Part shown: piece after piece, positions 24,284 through 37,904 of the stretch
Layout of the letters: every line of letters starts with the position of its first letter
How positions within the stretch are numbered: the first letter of the stretch is position 1
NCBI GenBank assembly: GCA_964304625.1
Contig: OZ199839.1
Span: 11,098,001 to 11,162,000, forward strand
Source: Kudoa neothunni
Taxonomy: Eukaryota > Cnidaria
DNA: 64,000 bases
Direction: 5' to 3'
Program-made: the position numbers and the translations under genes
The notes under the pieces: generated by a model
What the model was told of the DNA's origin: nothing
Database searches by the model: none
The model's input: the letters and a program-made list of their open reading frames with translations, nothing else

Positions 24284-27200
24284 TTAGGGAGAAGAACTGT
24301 AGAGATTATTTTTGGTGGTTGGTGCAGAAGATGAAGTGTTCATTTTGGGAGTAGTAGAGGTAGTGATATTGACGGAAGTGGAAGAAGTAGGCTCAATTTT
24401 GGGTAAGTACTGATTCTTCCAAAACATGAGATCACTAAAATTGTGGAGTTGGATAGTTTGATCGAGCTGTCTACTAGGTGGTCGTTCTTCCACTTTGGGA
24501 AAAATATGATTGACATAGGTAGCCAAAGATTCAAAGCTAAACTCACAATTATCTCTAATCTCATCGACAATCACATATACGTAATGGATTGATATTGATT
24601 TTGTTCATTTTTTATTTGACCCTTTAGAGGTAGATTAGCAAAAACCGCATTTTGAAAATTACCTTTTTGTTTATAATGAAAATATGACTATCATTGATAC
24701 CCATTGTTTTGTAGGCGAGTGCATCCTATTTGAAACATCGCAAAATAATATTACATCATAAATGTATAACTGATTATTACATTTGTGCGATTTCCAAATC
24801 CGGAATAGAATGGGTTGACTGAATCCGAGAACAGACTTCGAATATCATTTAAACAACCAATCTTAAAAATTTCGGGTTTATTTTCAATTATCTCACTACA
24901 ATATCGGTAGTTATAGTTTCGAATGGATTAGAAGATAAATTACGCATGTATTGCTTGGAATAAAGAACTTGGAGATAAAAGAATAGGCCCTTCTGGAAGA
25001 TGAATTTCGCCGGTGTTTACAGTTTGTATGAAATTGCGGGTAATATTAGCCTACAATCACACCCAAATAAATAAGATATTTTCATTGTAAAGAAAAACAA
25101 TAAGTCATAATAATGTGCTATTGCAAATACTATTCCAATCGTTCGAGAACTCAGATACACTATTCGATAACCATTGGAACGAATTTGATTGAGCAATTTG
25201 GTGACACCTTGATGTACCCATTCTTTTCCTACAAAATACATCACATGTCCAAGAACATCTGATTTTGTGATGGTTCCATCTATGTCTGAAATAACAATTT
25301 TATCGAGTTTGTTCCAGAGAAAGATTCTGGAATTAATTGTGACAGTTCCCTAAACCAATAAATGTCTAATAATAGCAATGAACATATATATTAATGAGGT
25401 TATTAATTTATTCTGCCGTATTGTAAAATTATCTAAGTCAAATCTATATTTGATTAATATTTTGATTTGATATTTACAAATATATTTCTTCAAATAAATG
25501 TTTTAATTTTTAAAGAAAAATAAAATCGGTTTGAAGAATATTTAATATGAACTATTTTAAAATAGTACAAAAATTATAAATTAATTTTATAACGTTAGGT
25601 TTTGTGCCTACAAAATTTCGAATCCAAAATAAATTTTTAAACAAGTGAAAATAAACTAGTTGTACGTATAAATAAAAAGTCATTTACCTTTTTAAATTTT
25701 GAATAAACATTTGTAGAGTAATCCTCTTTTAAGTTTATTAATCATTTGATTTTTTAGCATGTAATATTAAAATAGCATAAAAATACCGATCATATAATTA
25801 ATATTAACACAGAATTCACAAACTGAATACTTCTAAAAAAAGAAAACACCTGATTTGGAGTTAAATTGGTGCAAATTATAACGCATGCACACACGACACA
25901 ATCAATCTGTTGGGCTTACCGATTGAATTTTAAACAATGTATCGAGAATATATTCGTAAAATATTAAGTAACAACATTTTAAAATTTACAGCAATTTTTT
26001 CTAATTATTCGTTTAATTTACGGAGATTATTACTTGATCATTCTAAATTTCATTACGCGCATACACAGCGTATATTGTCTATTCGCATTTCGAATTCGTG
26101 AGGATTCAAATTAAATCTCAAACTTCCATAAATTATTCATTATTATACGTAGAATAGAATGCTATCAATTTAAAAAATATTTATAATTGTATCCTTATAA
26201 TATTTTAAAAAAATAAAAAAGGCGCGATACTTCTATGGCATAAATAGTAGGAGGAAATTACCTGAAATTTGGAAGTCACAGTAAACGATATATCATTAGC
26301 ACCATCACGAAGGCCCAGTTTGCCAATGTTATCAGATTCCAATTTAAGGACACGTCTTTTGCATCTGTTGTTATTGATAGGCTTATCATGTTTTATAGCG
26401 GAAGCTTCTGCTTCGTCATTCTTTTTGAAATAAGGTTAGAAATCTAATTAACGATCGACATATACTCTAATCGAGTTGTTCTCTTTATCGTTATCATCAT
26501 CGGAAGTTGCTTTTTCGTTTGGTTCGTTTGTGGAATTTCGCCACATAAACCATCCTCGCATTTTTTTCTTCTATTAAAATATGGTATCAAACGACTTGAG
26601 AAATTTTATTTCGTTTTTACTTTTTTGTACTGTAATTTTAGATCTTTTATAGATTCCTAATAATTTACATTATTAAAATTTTCCTTATAATTGCCAAAAT
26701 AATTTAAAGGGGGGTGTTTATAGGCTAAAGAAACTAAACTAATTTTTAGATAAATATTATGCTTATTATTTATTTATTTTTAAAGTTAACAACATATTTA
26801 ATTAATAAAATCTAGTATTGTTAGGAGGCGGCCATTATTGATCTTTATAAATCTAATTTCCAAGTTGTATACTAGTGGGCATTGTGTAATTTTTGTATCT
26901 CAGGCCCCCATTTATACTATAAATATACATTATATCCAATAATCTTTTACAATTCATTAATTAAACGCTCATATTGACTTATTGAGGGTCTTGGAGAGTT
27001 ATTTATAGTCAAAATTAGAGGATGACAATTTATATGGATCAAGGACACTTTAGATTTAGAAACGTTCATTTGTATTAAGCCAAAAGACGCAAGGGAAGTT
27101 AAAAAAGAATCCGACCTGGCTATTAGGTAATTTTAACTTCAAGCAGTATTTACTTATGTAAAGATTTAGGTAAATTATTCAATTAGTCGAATAACCTCTA

Positions 27201-30200
27201 TGTGTATTTTTAAGAAAAAAAAATATTCCATGGTTTTGATAAGTCGAGGACCCAAAGAAGTTTAACAAAAAAATTAGCAATAATAGAATTTTACAAATAA
27301 ATAGGAAGAATAAAGGGCGTGAAAATCGGGACCATCAAAAAATTAACCCTTTCGTGCCGGATGCCAGATATACGGGACAGCAATTTGTGATTAAATCGGA
27401 AACTTACTTAAGCGAGATTTCTTTATGTGATGAATATAAGTATAATATATTAAAGTAGTTGTTTTTTTAATAATAGATTTCATAATTATTAAAAAACATT
27501 ATATTCATTAAACTAGGCATTTAAAATTGGATCTCCATACCACTGTATCATTCAAAAGAATTTTGAGCATAACATATAGAGTTTTCATGATTTACCAAAA
27601 TAAAAATTTGACATAGTGTGAATAATTAATTTCATTAAATCAATAGATTATATAAGCGAATCAGATTCATAATTTTTGAAATAATACAATGTTTAACACG
27701 TGCCCATATACCGGACATCCGACACTCTTGGATTGGATTTGGTTTGATCACAATGGATCATGACATTAGGACTAATAATGATGAAAATGAAAACGAATTT
27801 TCAGAAATCATTGTTCTTTCTGATGCTGACATATCTAAGCCAGATTCGTATTCTAACAACTCAGTTAAAATTTGCAATTAACATTTGTAATTAATGGTTT
27901 TTGGCATAACACAATTAAACGTTTTGGAGGAAATTTAAGCTAGTGACAAATACAACATTATTGTAAGGCGTTTTGGGCTAAAAATAGCGTTAGTTCATCT
28001 TTTTAACGCTTAGAAAAATTAACTAATAAAGAAAATACTCAAATGAAATACACAATTTTGACTTCTTTTAATATGAGCGTGCGCCAAGAAACATTTTTAA
28101 TTTTGTGGTAACTGCTCACCTATTTAAATAGGAGTAATATTTGTATAATTTGAAAATTTAAAACAGTAAGGAAGTAAATTATTAGTTTATGAAAATTCTT
28201 AAGCACATGAATTAGAAATATTGTATTAGACTGATTATGATCCACTTTTTGCGCTCAAATAAAACTAATTTTTAATAAACGGTTAGTATTTTAAATAGAT
28301 AGTGTATTGGTTTTTCATAGGTTTTTTCTAGAAAAAGCAATGACTGTAAGCCTGGATTATTTAGGTCGTCCTATTGTTATCACTCTCGATGGGAATGAAT
28401 GATAACTCTAACTAATATTTGTTAACATTTTAATGATTTTATTTCGAGTATCAGTTATTTCGTATTATTTTGTGCTAACTTGCTTTGAAACATTTGTATT
28501 ACACAAAGTTTAAAGGCAAAAAATGAGTATTTGAAGAGACCATTCTCAAAAATTCCCTTTCTTTATGTTCTCAACAATAACAACAATACATAATTTTTCA
28601 TTCCAAATAGGATCGTTAGCAACAGTTAAATACAAGGGTGCACTAATAAGAATACCAATTGTGGAATTTATCTAAAATATTCGAATTTACAATCACCGCA
28701 AGTTCGAAAGTTTATTTATTGCATCCATTAGCACAAATCTTCAACAAAATAGAAGAGTTAATCCCATTAGGTGATCAACCAAAAATAATCAAGTAACAAC
28801 ATTATTTTCATTTTTTATAATTAAAATATCACAATTAAAATTGTGAGTTAACATATTGATAGTCATAAATGCAGCTGTGTTGATTATTCCTCTTGTTTCT
28901 ACATTGCGTAGGGATTTCATCATTCCATAAAATAACATTTTTTATATACTCCTTTTATTAGATCCAAATAATATTAATTCAAAAAGGTGATTATCTGAGA
29001 AATCGACTATTAGTTGATGAAGACGAAATTTGTATATCGAAGCACTACAAAGATGATTATGTATCTCATTTAAGAATATGATTATGAACATTTTTCCATA
29101 TCGTTACTATCCAAAAAAATAATTCTACAGAGGTAGTTACCTCTATATGTTGATGATTTTTGTTACCTTTAAGCTTTCTTTTCTATGGAGAGTCGAAAGA
29201 ATACAAATATTATTTTGTAGTAAATTAAAGCTTGATTGAAATATTTTAGAATTTTAGATTGGGAATTTTGTATTTTCCGCAATTCCCTCATTTTTAATTC
29301 CAGGAAAAAAGATATTCATAGCGATTAATATGACTTTTTAGTGAGTTATATAAGTCAGCTTTCAATCCAGGAGAGGATTCCATCGTACAAATGACGCTAC
29401 AGTGAAAACTTAGATTCCCACACAGGTTACTGTAATCAAGAATTCAAAACGTGTTTCCTTCTATTGTAGGCATTGACTTTAGATAACGCATTAGCGTAAA
29501 ATTTAAATTTTTATAAAATTTTTATGTTATTAAAATTAATAATTTATCAATACTTGTAGTAATAACACATAGGAAGATAGAATTATGCTCACCGCTATTT
29601 AAACGCACACAGTATGCTATTATATTGATTTTAACTATAAAACTAAACATTACTTTGAATATATTTACTGAATTCACTATATAGAATGTTCTAATCGATT
29701 TCCATGAATAGCGGTGATATGTAATATACTTTGTAGATATGTAATAATGGAGATATGAATATAATCAAATATATATATATATATATATATATAACAAATA
29801 CAATTATTTCATTTCATAAAAACATAGTTAAGCATATTTAAATAGATTACATTAGCTGGGCTAGATTATACACATTAGGTACAGTCAGAGGTAATAGGGT
29901 GAACGGTTTTATACATAAAACACGAAATTTATAGTCACAATATTAGAAATTTCGATAGCTCAAATTTTCTCCAAAACAGTTAATTATGTTGGACCAAAAA
30001 TCATCAATTACAAATGGGAAGTTCAAATTTTATGTGAACATGCCGATTTGAAGTTATTCTAACCGTAGCAACAGACAACCCCCACTTGAGGATTATACAG
30101 ATCCGTAGCAATAGCCAGTGCCAAATAAAAATACTGCTGTTTTTATGATTCAATGAAAAAATTATTCAACTATTAATTTACAAAGCACGCATCCAAAGTA

Positions 30201-32043
30201 ATATTATACGAAGTGGCATCTTCTTAGTCCCGTTAAATGACGCCACAGCCAGATCAGACTGTATATTATACGCAAGTGCATATTTCGCCAAAATTTTAAA
30301 ATTAGAGGTAACTATCGGCTCTCAAAAACTTAATTACTTCTATGCTCATTAACTGAAACAGTTTTTTACAAATAAATTGTCGAAACCAATTAAATATATG
30401 AGTTATAGGGAATAAAAGTATACAGGTCGTTCGCCATACTTCAAAATTTAATCGGTTTCACCCAACCAACAGTATACCCCCTCAAATATTTAATACATCA
30501 CATCCACATAACAATATATCACCTAGGCCAGTGATTTATGCAGAGTGTGACTTGTTACAACCAACTAAAACAATCAGAGCTATTAATTACTTTTGGGAAA
30601 TTCTTTTTAAAAATGCACGAAGAAACAATAATTGGAGCAGCCACCATCCAGTTGTAGTATCTAGTGGTAAAATAATGAACGGAAATAAATGTGACACAGT
30701 ACTTTCCATTGATTTCTACAACTACATCCTTGTCGTATAAGATTGTGGGCTGTGAGGAAAGAGTTTCAAATGTGAGCAATAATTCCTCAAATTTGGCTGA
30801 ATATTCAAAAAAACCTAAAATCAAAACGATTTTGAAGTTTTGGATCATGATTATACCTGGTTTTTTTAGTGCTGTTATTCAACTCTCCACACAACGATAT
30901 TCGGCAGTCAAATGTGGAAGGGGAAACCAGCCGGATTACTGGTACTCTTGGAGTCGGGAGAATATGATAAACTAGTGTAGAGAAAAATTGATGAGTGGGC
31001 TAAAATATTGAATACATCTCGACATACGTTTGGGTGGAGGTTTTTCTGAGTCTGTTAGGGCGGGGGTGAGTTAGAAGGGCTTCCATCAATAGCCAACGAC
31101 GAAATTTTATCAGATAGAAACTACAACGACATAATTACAACAAATTCATAGTCATGGTTGTAAACCGTAATGTCATTATCGGATGTGAAACTGAGACTAT
31201 CTTCATCATCCACAACTATAAACACAGTTTATTAAAAATGTATTTAATGCCATGATGGACAAATATTAGTGTTGAGAATTACTGTTAGATTGTTGACAGG
31301 AAGTCGTTGTGTGGTGAGACTGCAATTTTTGACCTAAAAATATTGATGTCAATAGATTGTTGGCTAATAGTGGTAGTGAAAATGATTCCTAAATTTAAAA
31401 ATACCGTCTTAGGTAGCTCGCCCCATTCCCATTCGGAAACACTTTTCGAAGGACGACCCGACATATCATCCACTTCTGATTCGCTCATTGCACGCTTTCT
31501 GCAGACAACAAATTCAATCACATTGAAAAATACGAAAAATACGAACTTTTTATCAGCTACATAGTCGTAAACTTCCGAATCGGACAACACATTAAAGATT
31601 TCTTGTTGATTTGGTTGCGCACGTTGGCTTTTAACCTAAAAGAGTTCATTTCAAATAGATTCTGGTGTGATTTCGACAAATACAGTGGAATCAATGCTGG
31701 TGGTTTTCAATTTGTTCACAGTTGCTTGATGCAAACAACTTTTACAATCACACTGTTCGTTTGGACGAGGAAAATATGCTTCGCCAGCCCCTCCAAGCTT
31801 CATTTTTACATCAACTGGCTTACCATTAACTGTTATGTCAACACGTCGTTCTTTCGGTTGCAAAACATCATATTTTCCAAATTTCACGTGAAATGGAGAC
31901 GATTTGTAGGTGATCAGTCGTTCACCGTCAACTATCTGCTCATCCTTCACCACTACCACATCGATGGCTCCGGTAAGATTGGATGGATTGATTTCATCAT
32001 AGAAATACTTAAATCCAGTAACAAATTTTCCCAAATAATTCAT
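24284..32043 (-). CDS. LPIN: Lipin (phosphatidate phosphatase, Mg-dependent)
   Basis: About 17 exons, roughly 680 residues. Exon 1 (31684-32043) is the whole N-LIP domain: [20 protein letters not shown] and the [10 protein letters not shown] glycine block. Exons 2-4 carry an acidic-basic linker with [13 protein letters not shown] and EWGELPKT. Exons at 30857-30971, 30703-30814 and 30591-30660 give RISLCGEL and [11 protein letters not shown]. 26466-26570 gives RGWFMWR. 26262-26420 and 25131-25350 begin the LNS2/HAD domain with the catalytic DIDGT. 24944-25050, 24781-24895, 24663-24725, 24581-24621 and 24284-24536 complete it, ending in a Ser/Thr-rich tail. It dephosphorylates phosphatidate to diacylglycerol at the ER and nuclear envelope. 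The order of small exons at 31040-31215 is unsure. Two one-base offsets appear: in exon 25131-25350 just before FLWNK, and at the 30857/30814 junction. Introns of 911 and 4020 nt contrast with the others at about 45 nt. Confidence 0.9.
25351..26261. other. Lipin 911-nt intron
   Basis: Between the exons encoding TSKFQ and GTVTI. Contains a GCATGC CpG string near 25882 and a CGCGCATAC string near 26055. No transposon recognised. Confidence 0.5.
27347..27881 (+). mobile_element. piggyBac 5' end with short ORF, inside lipin intron
   Basis: TTAA-CCCTTTCGTGCCGG, then a subterminal repeat at 27354-27376 that recurs inverted at 27700-27725 (GCCCATATACCGGACATCC). Immediately after comes an ATG (27753) opening 42 acidic codons ([18 protein letters not shown]), like the acidic N-terminus of piggyBac transposases. 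It then stops; no core domain follows. Same architecture as the copy at 11538, and opposite in strand to lipin. Confidence 0.6.
27882..30590. other. Remainder of the 4-kb lipin intron
   Basis: A+T-rich. An (AT)12-13 microsatellite sits at 29769-29793, a small palindrome AGAGGTAGTTACCTCT near 29129, and a GCGTGCGCC string near 28078. No exon could be supported, although a short exon joining FPK to KKMRGW cannot be excluded. Confidence 0.4.
29769..29793. repeat. (AT)n microsatellite
   Basis: Twenty-five bases of alternating A and T. Confidence 0.9.
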
Positions 32044-33647
32044 CCTGTAGACATGTACGCGAGTCTTTTGACTATAATGATATCGCGCAGTATGTTGACC
32101 TCAGATAAGTAGATACGCTGGTTGGATTATTGCTAACTTTAACAGGTCGTTAGAACTGCAGCTGTGATAACACGGCCTAAATCCTACAATCTATTCTTTA
32201 TTGTTGATATTGATAGATTCTTTCAATAACAATCGGAAGTGATTGCATTTGAAATTGTGACAGTTTTTTAAGAGAATGGTTTGATTGATTTCTTAGCAAC
32301 ACCCTTCCCTACATCCGATCATAAGATCATTCAATTAATTTCTTTATATTAAGTATGCTAGTTAATAAACATTAACTATACATATTGAAATATATGATTT
32401 ATCATTTATTTGATTCAATAAATACGTGTAAATGCCCCTTGGGAGTAGTTATTTACGAGGGTTAGTAGGGTTGTAATGAGATATTATTTCCAATCAAAAA
32501 ATTTAATAGTTTTACTCGATTAAGAGTTTGTCAATTAGGCTGAAATGAAGCTTTGATTTGAATAGTATGAATTAACCCACTCCTGCTTATTCACAGTTGG
32601 TCCCAAAGAATTTTGATTATAAATAACACTTACTGAACTTTATTGTGTTTGGCAACTAAGTGAAGACATTTTGCTGTCTTAAATATTTATAAATTTATAT
32701 AGGTTACATAAAATGGTAATAAATTAGGACAACGAGAAATTCTACATTATTCATAAAAATAGGTAAGTATGACGATCGAGATTAAGTTATTATTGATACA
32801 TTCGTTTGTATCCGACGTGAGACCATTAACAAAATAAATTTGTCTTTTTTCTCAATTCAATATTTAGTTTCATCTTATAGTTTAAAAATATAGCTGTTCC
32901 TGTTGTTAAGGAGATAATCAATCATAAATAAGGTACACATTTGCGTGATGACCATTTTTAATCCTAGCAGCTCCTATTTGTAGCTGATGTACTTGATTAG
33001 TTTTTAGAATCACCAAGTTTTAATAACTTCACGCCCATTGTAATGTAATGATGAGCCGGGAATAATTAAATATAGTCAAAACTATACCTACCTGAATAGT
33101 ATGGTCCATGGCAATAACCACTTCCTCATTTTTATTACAAAATCACTTTTGGAGTAATAAATAATGAGATATTCCTCCTGCACTAAAAATGGTACGAAAT
33201 AATAACATTTTTAATGTCACAATCATCTAACAGACCGATGCGTCTTCTCAATAAAACTAAACCACACTCAAACCTGGATATTATTAATATAATATTGAGG
33301 TTTTTGACTTGAAATGATCTTAGACAATTCCATAATGTGAATGTCAACGTGTAAACTTTACCAACTGCTCAATTATAATGAATAAAAGCGATTTTTGTAA
33401 CCATTATTTTGTTGAAGAATTTAATATTGTTCTTATCTATCGACAAATATATATGCCGTATTATTATTGATTTATTTTGGAATAATTGTTTACCCTACAC
33501 CTTAGAATTAAATATTTTCATTAAACATCAACATCATTTAAAAATTTTAATATTTGGGATAAAAACTCTAATAACTTAACTCTGCTTCATATTTAAATAA
33601 GCCTGCTTGTGTGAAAAATATCCATTTAAAGTTCTAATCGTGTCCTG
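32044..33647. other. Upstream of lipin, gene-free
   Basis: Contains the presumed lipin promoter; no distinct element recognised. Confidence 0.4.
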
Positions 33648-34224
33648 CAGGGGTCGAATGGTCATGCTAAACTATAAGGCGTCCCAGAATGTATATATAA
33701 ATCCTTTAGCCGTAATGTATGTTTCATAATACATTTGAAAATTGACTCGGTACATTTATATATCGATATTTTAAATCATATTGTTTAATTACAGCGCGAA
33801 AAAAATATAATGAACGTCCGGCATTATTTATTCGGAAATGGCGAGTTTTACCTAATTTTTTATTTCAAAATTTACCTGATTTTACTCACGTTGAGTGAAA
33901 TATTTTCTATACTTAACTGATGGTTCATTATCGTAATGAACAATAAGTAAACGTCTCCATTCATCACAAAAAGATTAATAGCAACTAATTAGTAAAAATA
34001 CGTTAAAAAGTTGTTTCAGGTAATATTTTAATCTTTATTTCTTTTTTAAACATTTATATTGAGAAAAAGGCGGATAATATTTATTTAACATTTTCTGATT
34101 TTCTATCAAGTTTCTCTGTGTATCAGAAAGATTGATTACACGAAAGGAGAATTATACAAGTACTGCCAAATAAAACAATTAAATTTATCACTGATCCCTC
34201 GCGGGTCGCTCGTTGCCGACCCTG
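33648..34224. mobile_element. hAT-like element, non-autonomous, about 580 bp
   Basis: Left end CAGGGGTCGAATGG; right end, on the other strand, CAGGGTCGGCAACGAGCGACC, followed internally by a CGCGAGGG block. CAGGGGTCGGCAA-type ends are typical of one hAT group. No coding content, and the flanks do not show a clear 8-bp duplication. Confidence 0.6.
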
Positions 34225-34460
34225 GTCGATAATATTAAAAAAAATTAAAACCAGCTATATCTAGGTAAATTCTTATCTCAAACCAACTTTATTTATCCAC
34301 TCATTTTACACAAAAATAGGACTGTAGTTTAAACAAAAATTTTAATGTATACATTCGATTTCAGGGAGTTAGATATAAGCTCACCAGGAAAATGTTTAAA
34401 TATTAGATAACAAAATAATTATCTCACCAACGTAATATTTTGGTCAACTATACCTTAAAT

Positions 34461-35064
34461 CAGGGGTTCTCAAACGGGGGTAAAATTTAAATTATAGGAG
34501 GTAAATAAAATAACATCAAAATTAGATAGGGAGAATTTTTGCATCACGGGTTTGCGACGTACTTCCGGATTTCTAAGGAATTTATTATTCAGGGCCATTA
34601 AACTCAATAAGAATTGGGCAAAAAACTCTTAAAATGATTTTAGGAATAAGTACTTAACAGTTTTTATAAATCCAAGACCAATTTCTTCCTTTTATGCCTC
34701 GTTTATCTTTTAGAGGTGTAGCCTAATAATAATAATAATACTTAAAATGAATATTTTAATGTTAAATAATATTCAAGTATCTCTAGTTTTGAATATTTTT
34801 AACTATTCCTAGTCCCTAAGTGCGAAGGATTGGGAAAGAATATATTTGATTTGGGAAAATCTAAAGAATAAAACCTGTATACATCTTATGAGCGAGTTGA
34901 TAGAATTAAAAATTGTCATTATGCAACCATAAGTGTCTTTTAGGATCAGAATTCCCCTTCAAATAGCCCCAGCTATAACTAAACCGGTATAAAACCTGAA
35001 ATTAAACATGAATTCGGCTTGCAAGTTAAGGTGGTAAATTTTAAAAAGCGGTTGAGAACCATTG
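34461..35064. mobile_element. hAT MITE family a, copy 1 (604 bp)
   Basis: CAGGGGTTCTCAAAC at the left; GTTGAGAACCATTG at the right is its imperfect complement. Closely similar along its length to 45164-45759, including shared strings around ATCAAAATTAGATAG and TTCGGCTTGCAAG / TTTGGCTTCCAAG. Non-coding, with 8-bp flanks no longer matching. It lies between NAPRT and lipin. Confidence 0.85.
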
Positions 35065-35227
35065 GATCAAAAATATAGGAATACAATTTCACAGCCCCAA
35101 AATGAAAATATTTTTCTTCCAATAAATAACACAAATAAATAATACTTGAATAAATTAGGATCAAAGTATTTTCTTTTTAAAATCAAAAATGATATTAGAT
35201 TAAATCATGGTTACATGTGATACACGA

Positions 35228-37369
35228 TCAATATAGTTCACCGATGGGAGTTACAGAACGAAGCAATTCGTGAAAATTTTCAAACAGATTGCTACTTAGT
35301 GAAACCTTGTAGGGGTTAGGCATGATAAATTTAAGATGTTCTTTCCGCACTTTATGTAAATTGTCCTTAACTGTTTGTTTGAGTTGATGGATAGTGGGTA
35401 GAGGTTGCAGGATTTTTCCATTCTCAAGAAACACATAATGCAACTCCTCAACAACTGATGGAACTGCATTCACTCTGACTAGATCTTTAAAGGGATGCCT
35501 GCATAAGATTTTCTCATTGGCAACAGGAGGGTTTTCAGCTTCCAGCATTAGAAGATCTACCGTAGCCAAATCTATCAGGGAATTTAATTAGAAATGGATT
35601 TTTGGCGAAATTCACTCTTGTTGTTGTACAGGCGGTATGCCTTTTTTTTGTACGGAATGGTAACTTTTTCTGAGTCGGCCGTGAGTTTGATGGTGGGTTG
35701 ATTGTTTATTTGAACCAACTAGAAATGGATATCATTAGTCAACTTTTCTGGAATTGAATAAAAAGAAAAACTTTGAACACCAACCCAAGCGTTGTTTGTT
35801 GTTGGCAGGTTACAAGTTGATTTCCAATGCCAAACACATCGATATCATGTCCCTTGATTGAGTTAGGATTTTCACCTGAACAAAAATATCCAAAAATCTA
35901 CTTGTTGTTTCAACGAAATCAACACCGAGGTGCTAATATCATTGCTGGCCGTAATACAAAGACTTTCAAAGTAGTCAATTTTATATCTAAACAACAAATT
36001 ATAAATACACATACAACGGAACAATCGAGTTCAAGAGAGTTGACCAAGAAATACTTTTGCGAAATATTACGAAATATCTTCCTACTGTAACGAGAGAAAT
36101 AAGCGATATCACCAGAATCCACTCTTATGCCAATGGGTCTATAACCACATTCATTCAGCGCGAGTGAAATGGCACAAAAGTTCGGTACCCCCGCTGCTAT
36201 AAATAGGAATTAGTTAAATTAAACAAGGTGTGAATCAAACTTTAGAACATTGTAAGTGTCAACAACAACCATAAAATTTGAGGGGTAAGCACAAGCAAAC
36301 GCTGCAAATGCTTTCAATTCAGCTTCCACTGTGTTGGTAGCGGTAAGAAAAATCTCCTTTTGAATAATGCTTAAGTATTTTTTGCTCAACTCCAATAAAT
36401 TGATCTTTTGGTCATTGTCATGCATCTATTCTGAGTGAATCACAACCACGTACTCCGTGTGTTAAGATCTACTTTCACAAGATAGCTGTCTGGTGAATCA
36501 GGAAAATTCTCAGTGAATGATGAAACAAATGAATGAGCCACTGTCCCCGACAATGGCACACCAAAGTGCATTCCGCATAACACGTTGCTGGTGGAATCGA
36601 ATCCTATTAAACGACAAGTCCAACCAAAATTACAATACAGTCGGGAATACTTACCACCAATATACGACTTAACACTGGCGGTTATAGCTCCATTGGGACC
36701 TTGTGCTCGTCGTGATCCAAATTCCGAGAGAATACACTTCTCTCCTACGATATGTCTGAAATGTACAGCATTTGTGGTGATCAGACTGGAATAATTCACG
36801 AAATTCAATATGGCAGTTTCTAACAGTTGAATAACTAAAAAGGGGGAGATGAAGTGAATTCGAATTTTTCATCATGGTTCACTTTCCACATTAACGAAAA
36901 CACCTACCTAGAATCGGTCCCTCCAATATAATCAATGGAATGTTAGGAAATACAACAGCACCTTCTTTGCAGGCTGTCAATTTGATATTTTTTGTGTTAA
37001 CACCCAACAAATAACTATAAAATTCTTCTTCTACTTGATCGGGAAGTTGTTTTTTGATAAAATCAATGTCTATAGAGTTTATAAAAAACCGTCACTTCAA
37101 TTTGGTCAGTTACGATGGGGAAGAATTCTAAAATGGGTCACATAATGTAGCACTTCGGTGAGACCAGTGAATATGGTGAATTCACCTCCAAAAGGATTTT
37201 TTCGAAAGTAAACATCGAACACCGCATGGTCATTATGTTTCCTAGATTTCCAATATGCGTATGCCATTTTACATTGATAATAATCAGTAAACATGGCGTC
37301 CAATGCAGTAGCTGTTAAAACACTTTTACCATAAAACTGGTTGGTTGACGAGTCAAACGATTCAGCCAT
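35228..37369 (-). CDS. NAPRT: Nicotinate phosphoribosyltransferase
   Basis: Ten exons (37114-37369, 36908-37069, 36655-36834, 36473-36603, 36241-36425, 36055-36196, 35902-35986, 35772-35852, 35616-35718, 35228-35571), about 555 residues versus 538 in human. It converts nicotinate, PRPP and ATP to nicotinate mononucleotide, the first step of the Preiss-Handler NAD route, in the cytosol. Motifs in order: [99 protein letters not shown]. Introns are 44-73 nt. One extra base in a five-G run (C5 at 36188-36192 on the plus strand) breaks the frame between VDTYNVLNS and GVPNF; everything either side is well conserved, so an assembly error is likelier than a dead gene. An NRF-1-like site lies 272 bp upstream. 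Confidence 0.9.
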
Positions 37370-37904
37370 AGTAATTTATTGATAGTAGATGGAGTCTTGT
37401 AGCGAGTGGCTGCTAATGCTAGGTTTGATCAGCTGAAACAAAACTGGATAATCCGGGAAGGTTTAACACGAGGATTTTCACACATACTGAATGTATTGAG
37501 AAATGACACAACTCTAACTTTTTCGGTCGGAAACATTTTAAATCACTTAACTCCGCGACATTCCTTACAGTGCAATAAGACAGAATGTAATTCAAATACT
37601 ATTTTCAAATAAACCCCCCTAAATCAAGGAATTCATGGGCTGCGCGCACGTTCATTTCTTGTATTAAAAACTAGTAAATAATTCCTGCTAATTTCTTACA
37701 GCCTATTTATTCCTATTAATAGCACAAATATTTACAATATTTATTAATTGTAAAATTATTTTTAATTAATTAAATTTTAGATAATAATATTTGAATGAAA
37801 GTCATTAAACTTAATGCACACAAAGCATAGCGATGTAGTTTGATAGTCAACATTTTATTATGCGATAAAACAACAAGTGTGTACATTTTTCGAATAAAAA
37901 TATA
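37370..37904. other. Intergenic region, NAPRT promoter side
   Basis: Short region upstream of NAPRT and downstream of the small gene. It holds the CpG motif at 37641; nothing else recognised. Confidence 0.4.
37641..37650. promoter_or_regulatory. NRF-1-like motif upstream of NAPRT
   Basis: TGCGCGCACG, 272 bp before the NAPRT ATG; a degenerate match to the NRF-1 half-site pair. Confidence 0.3.
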
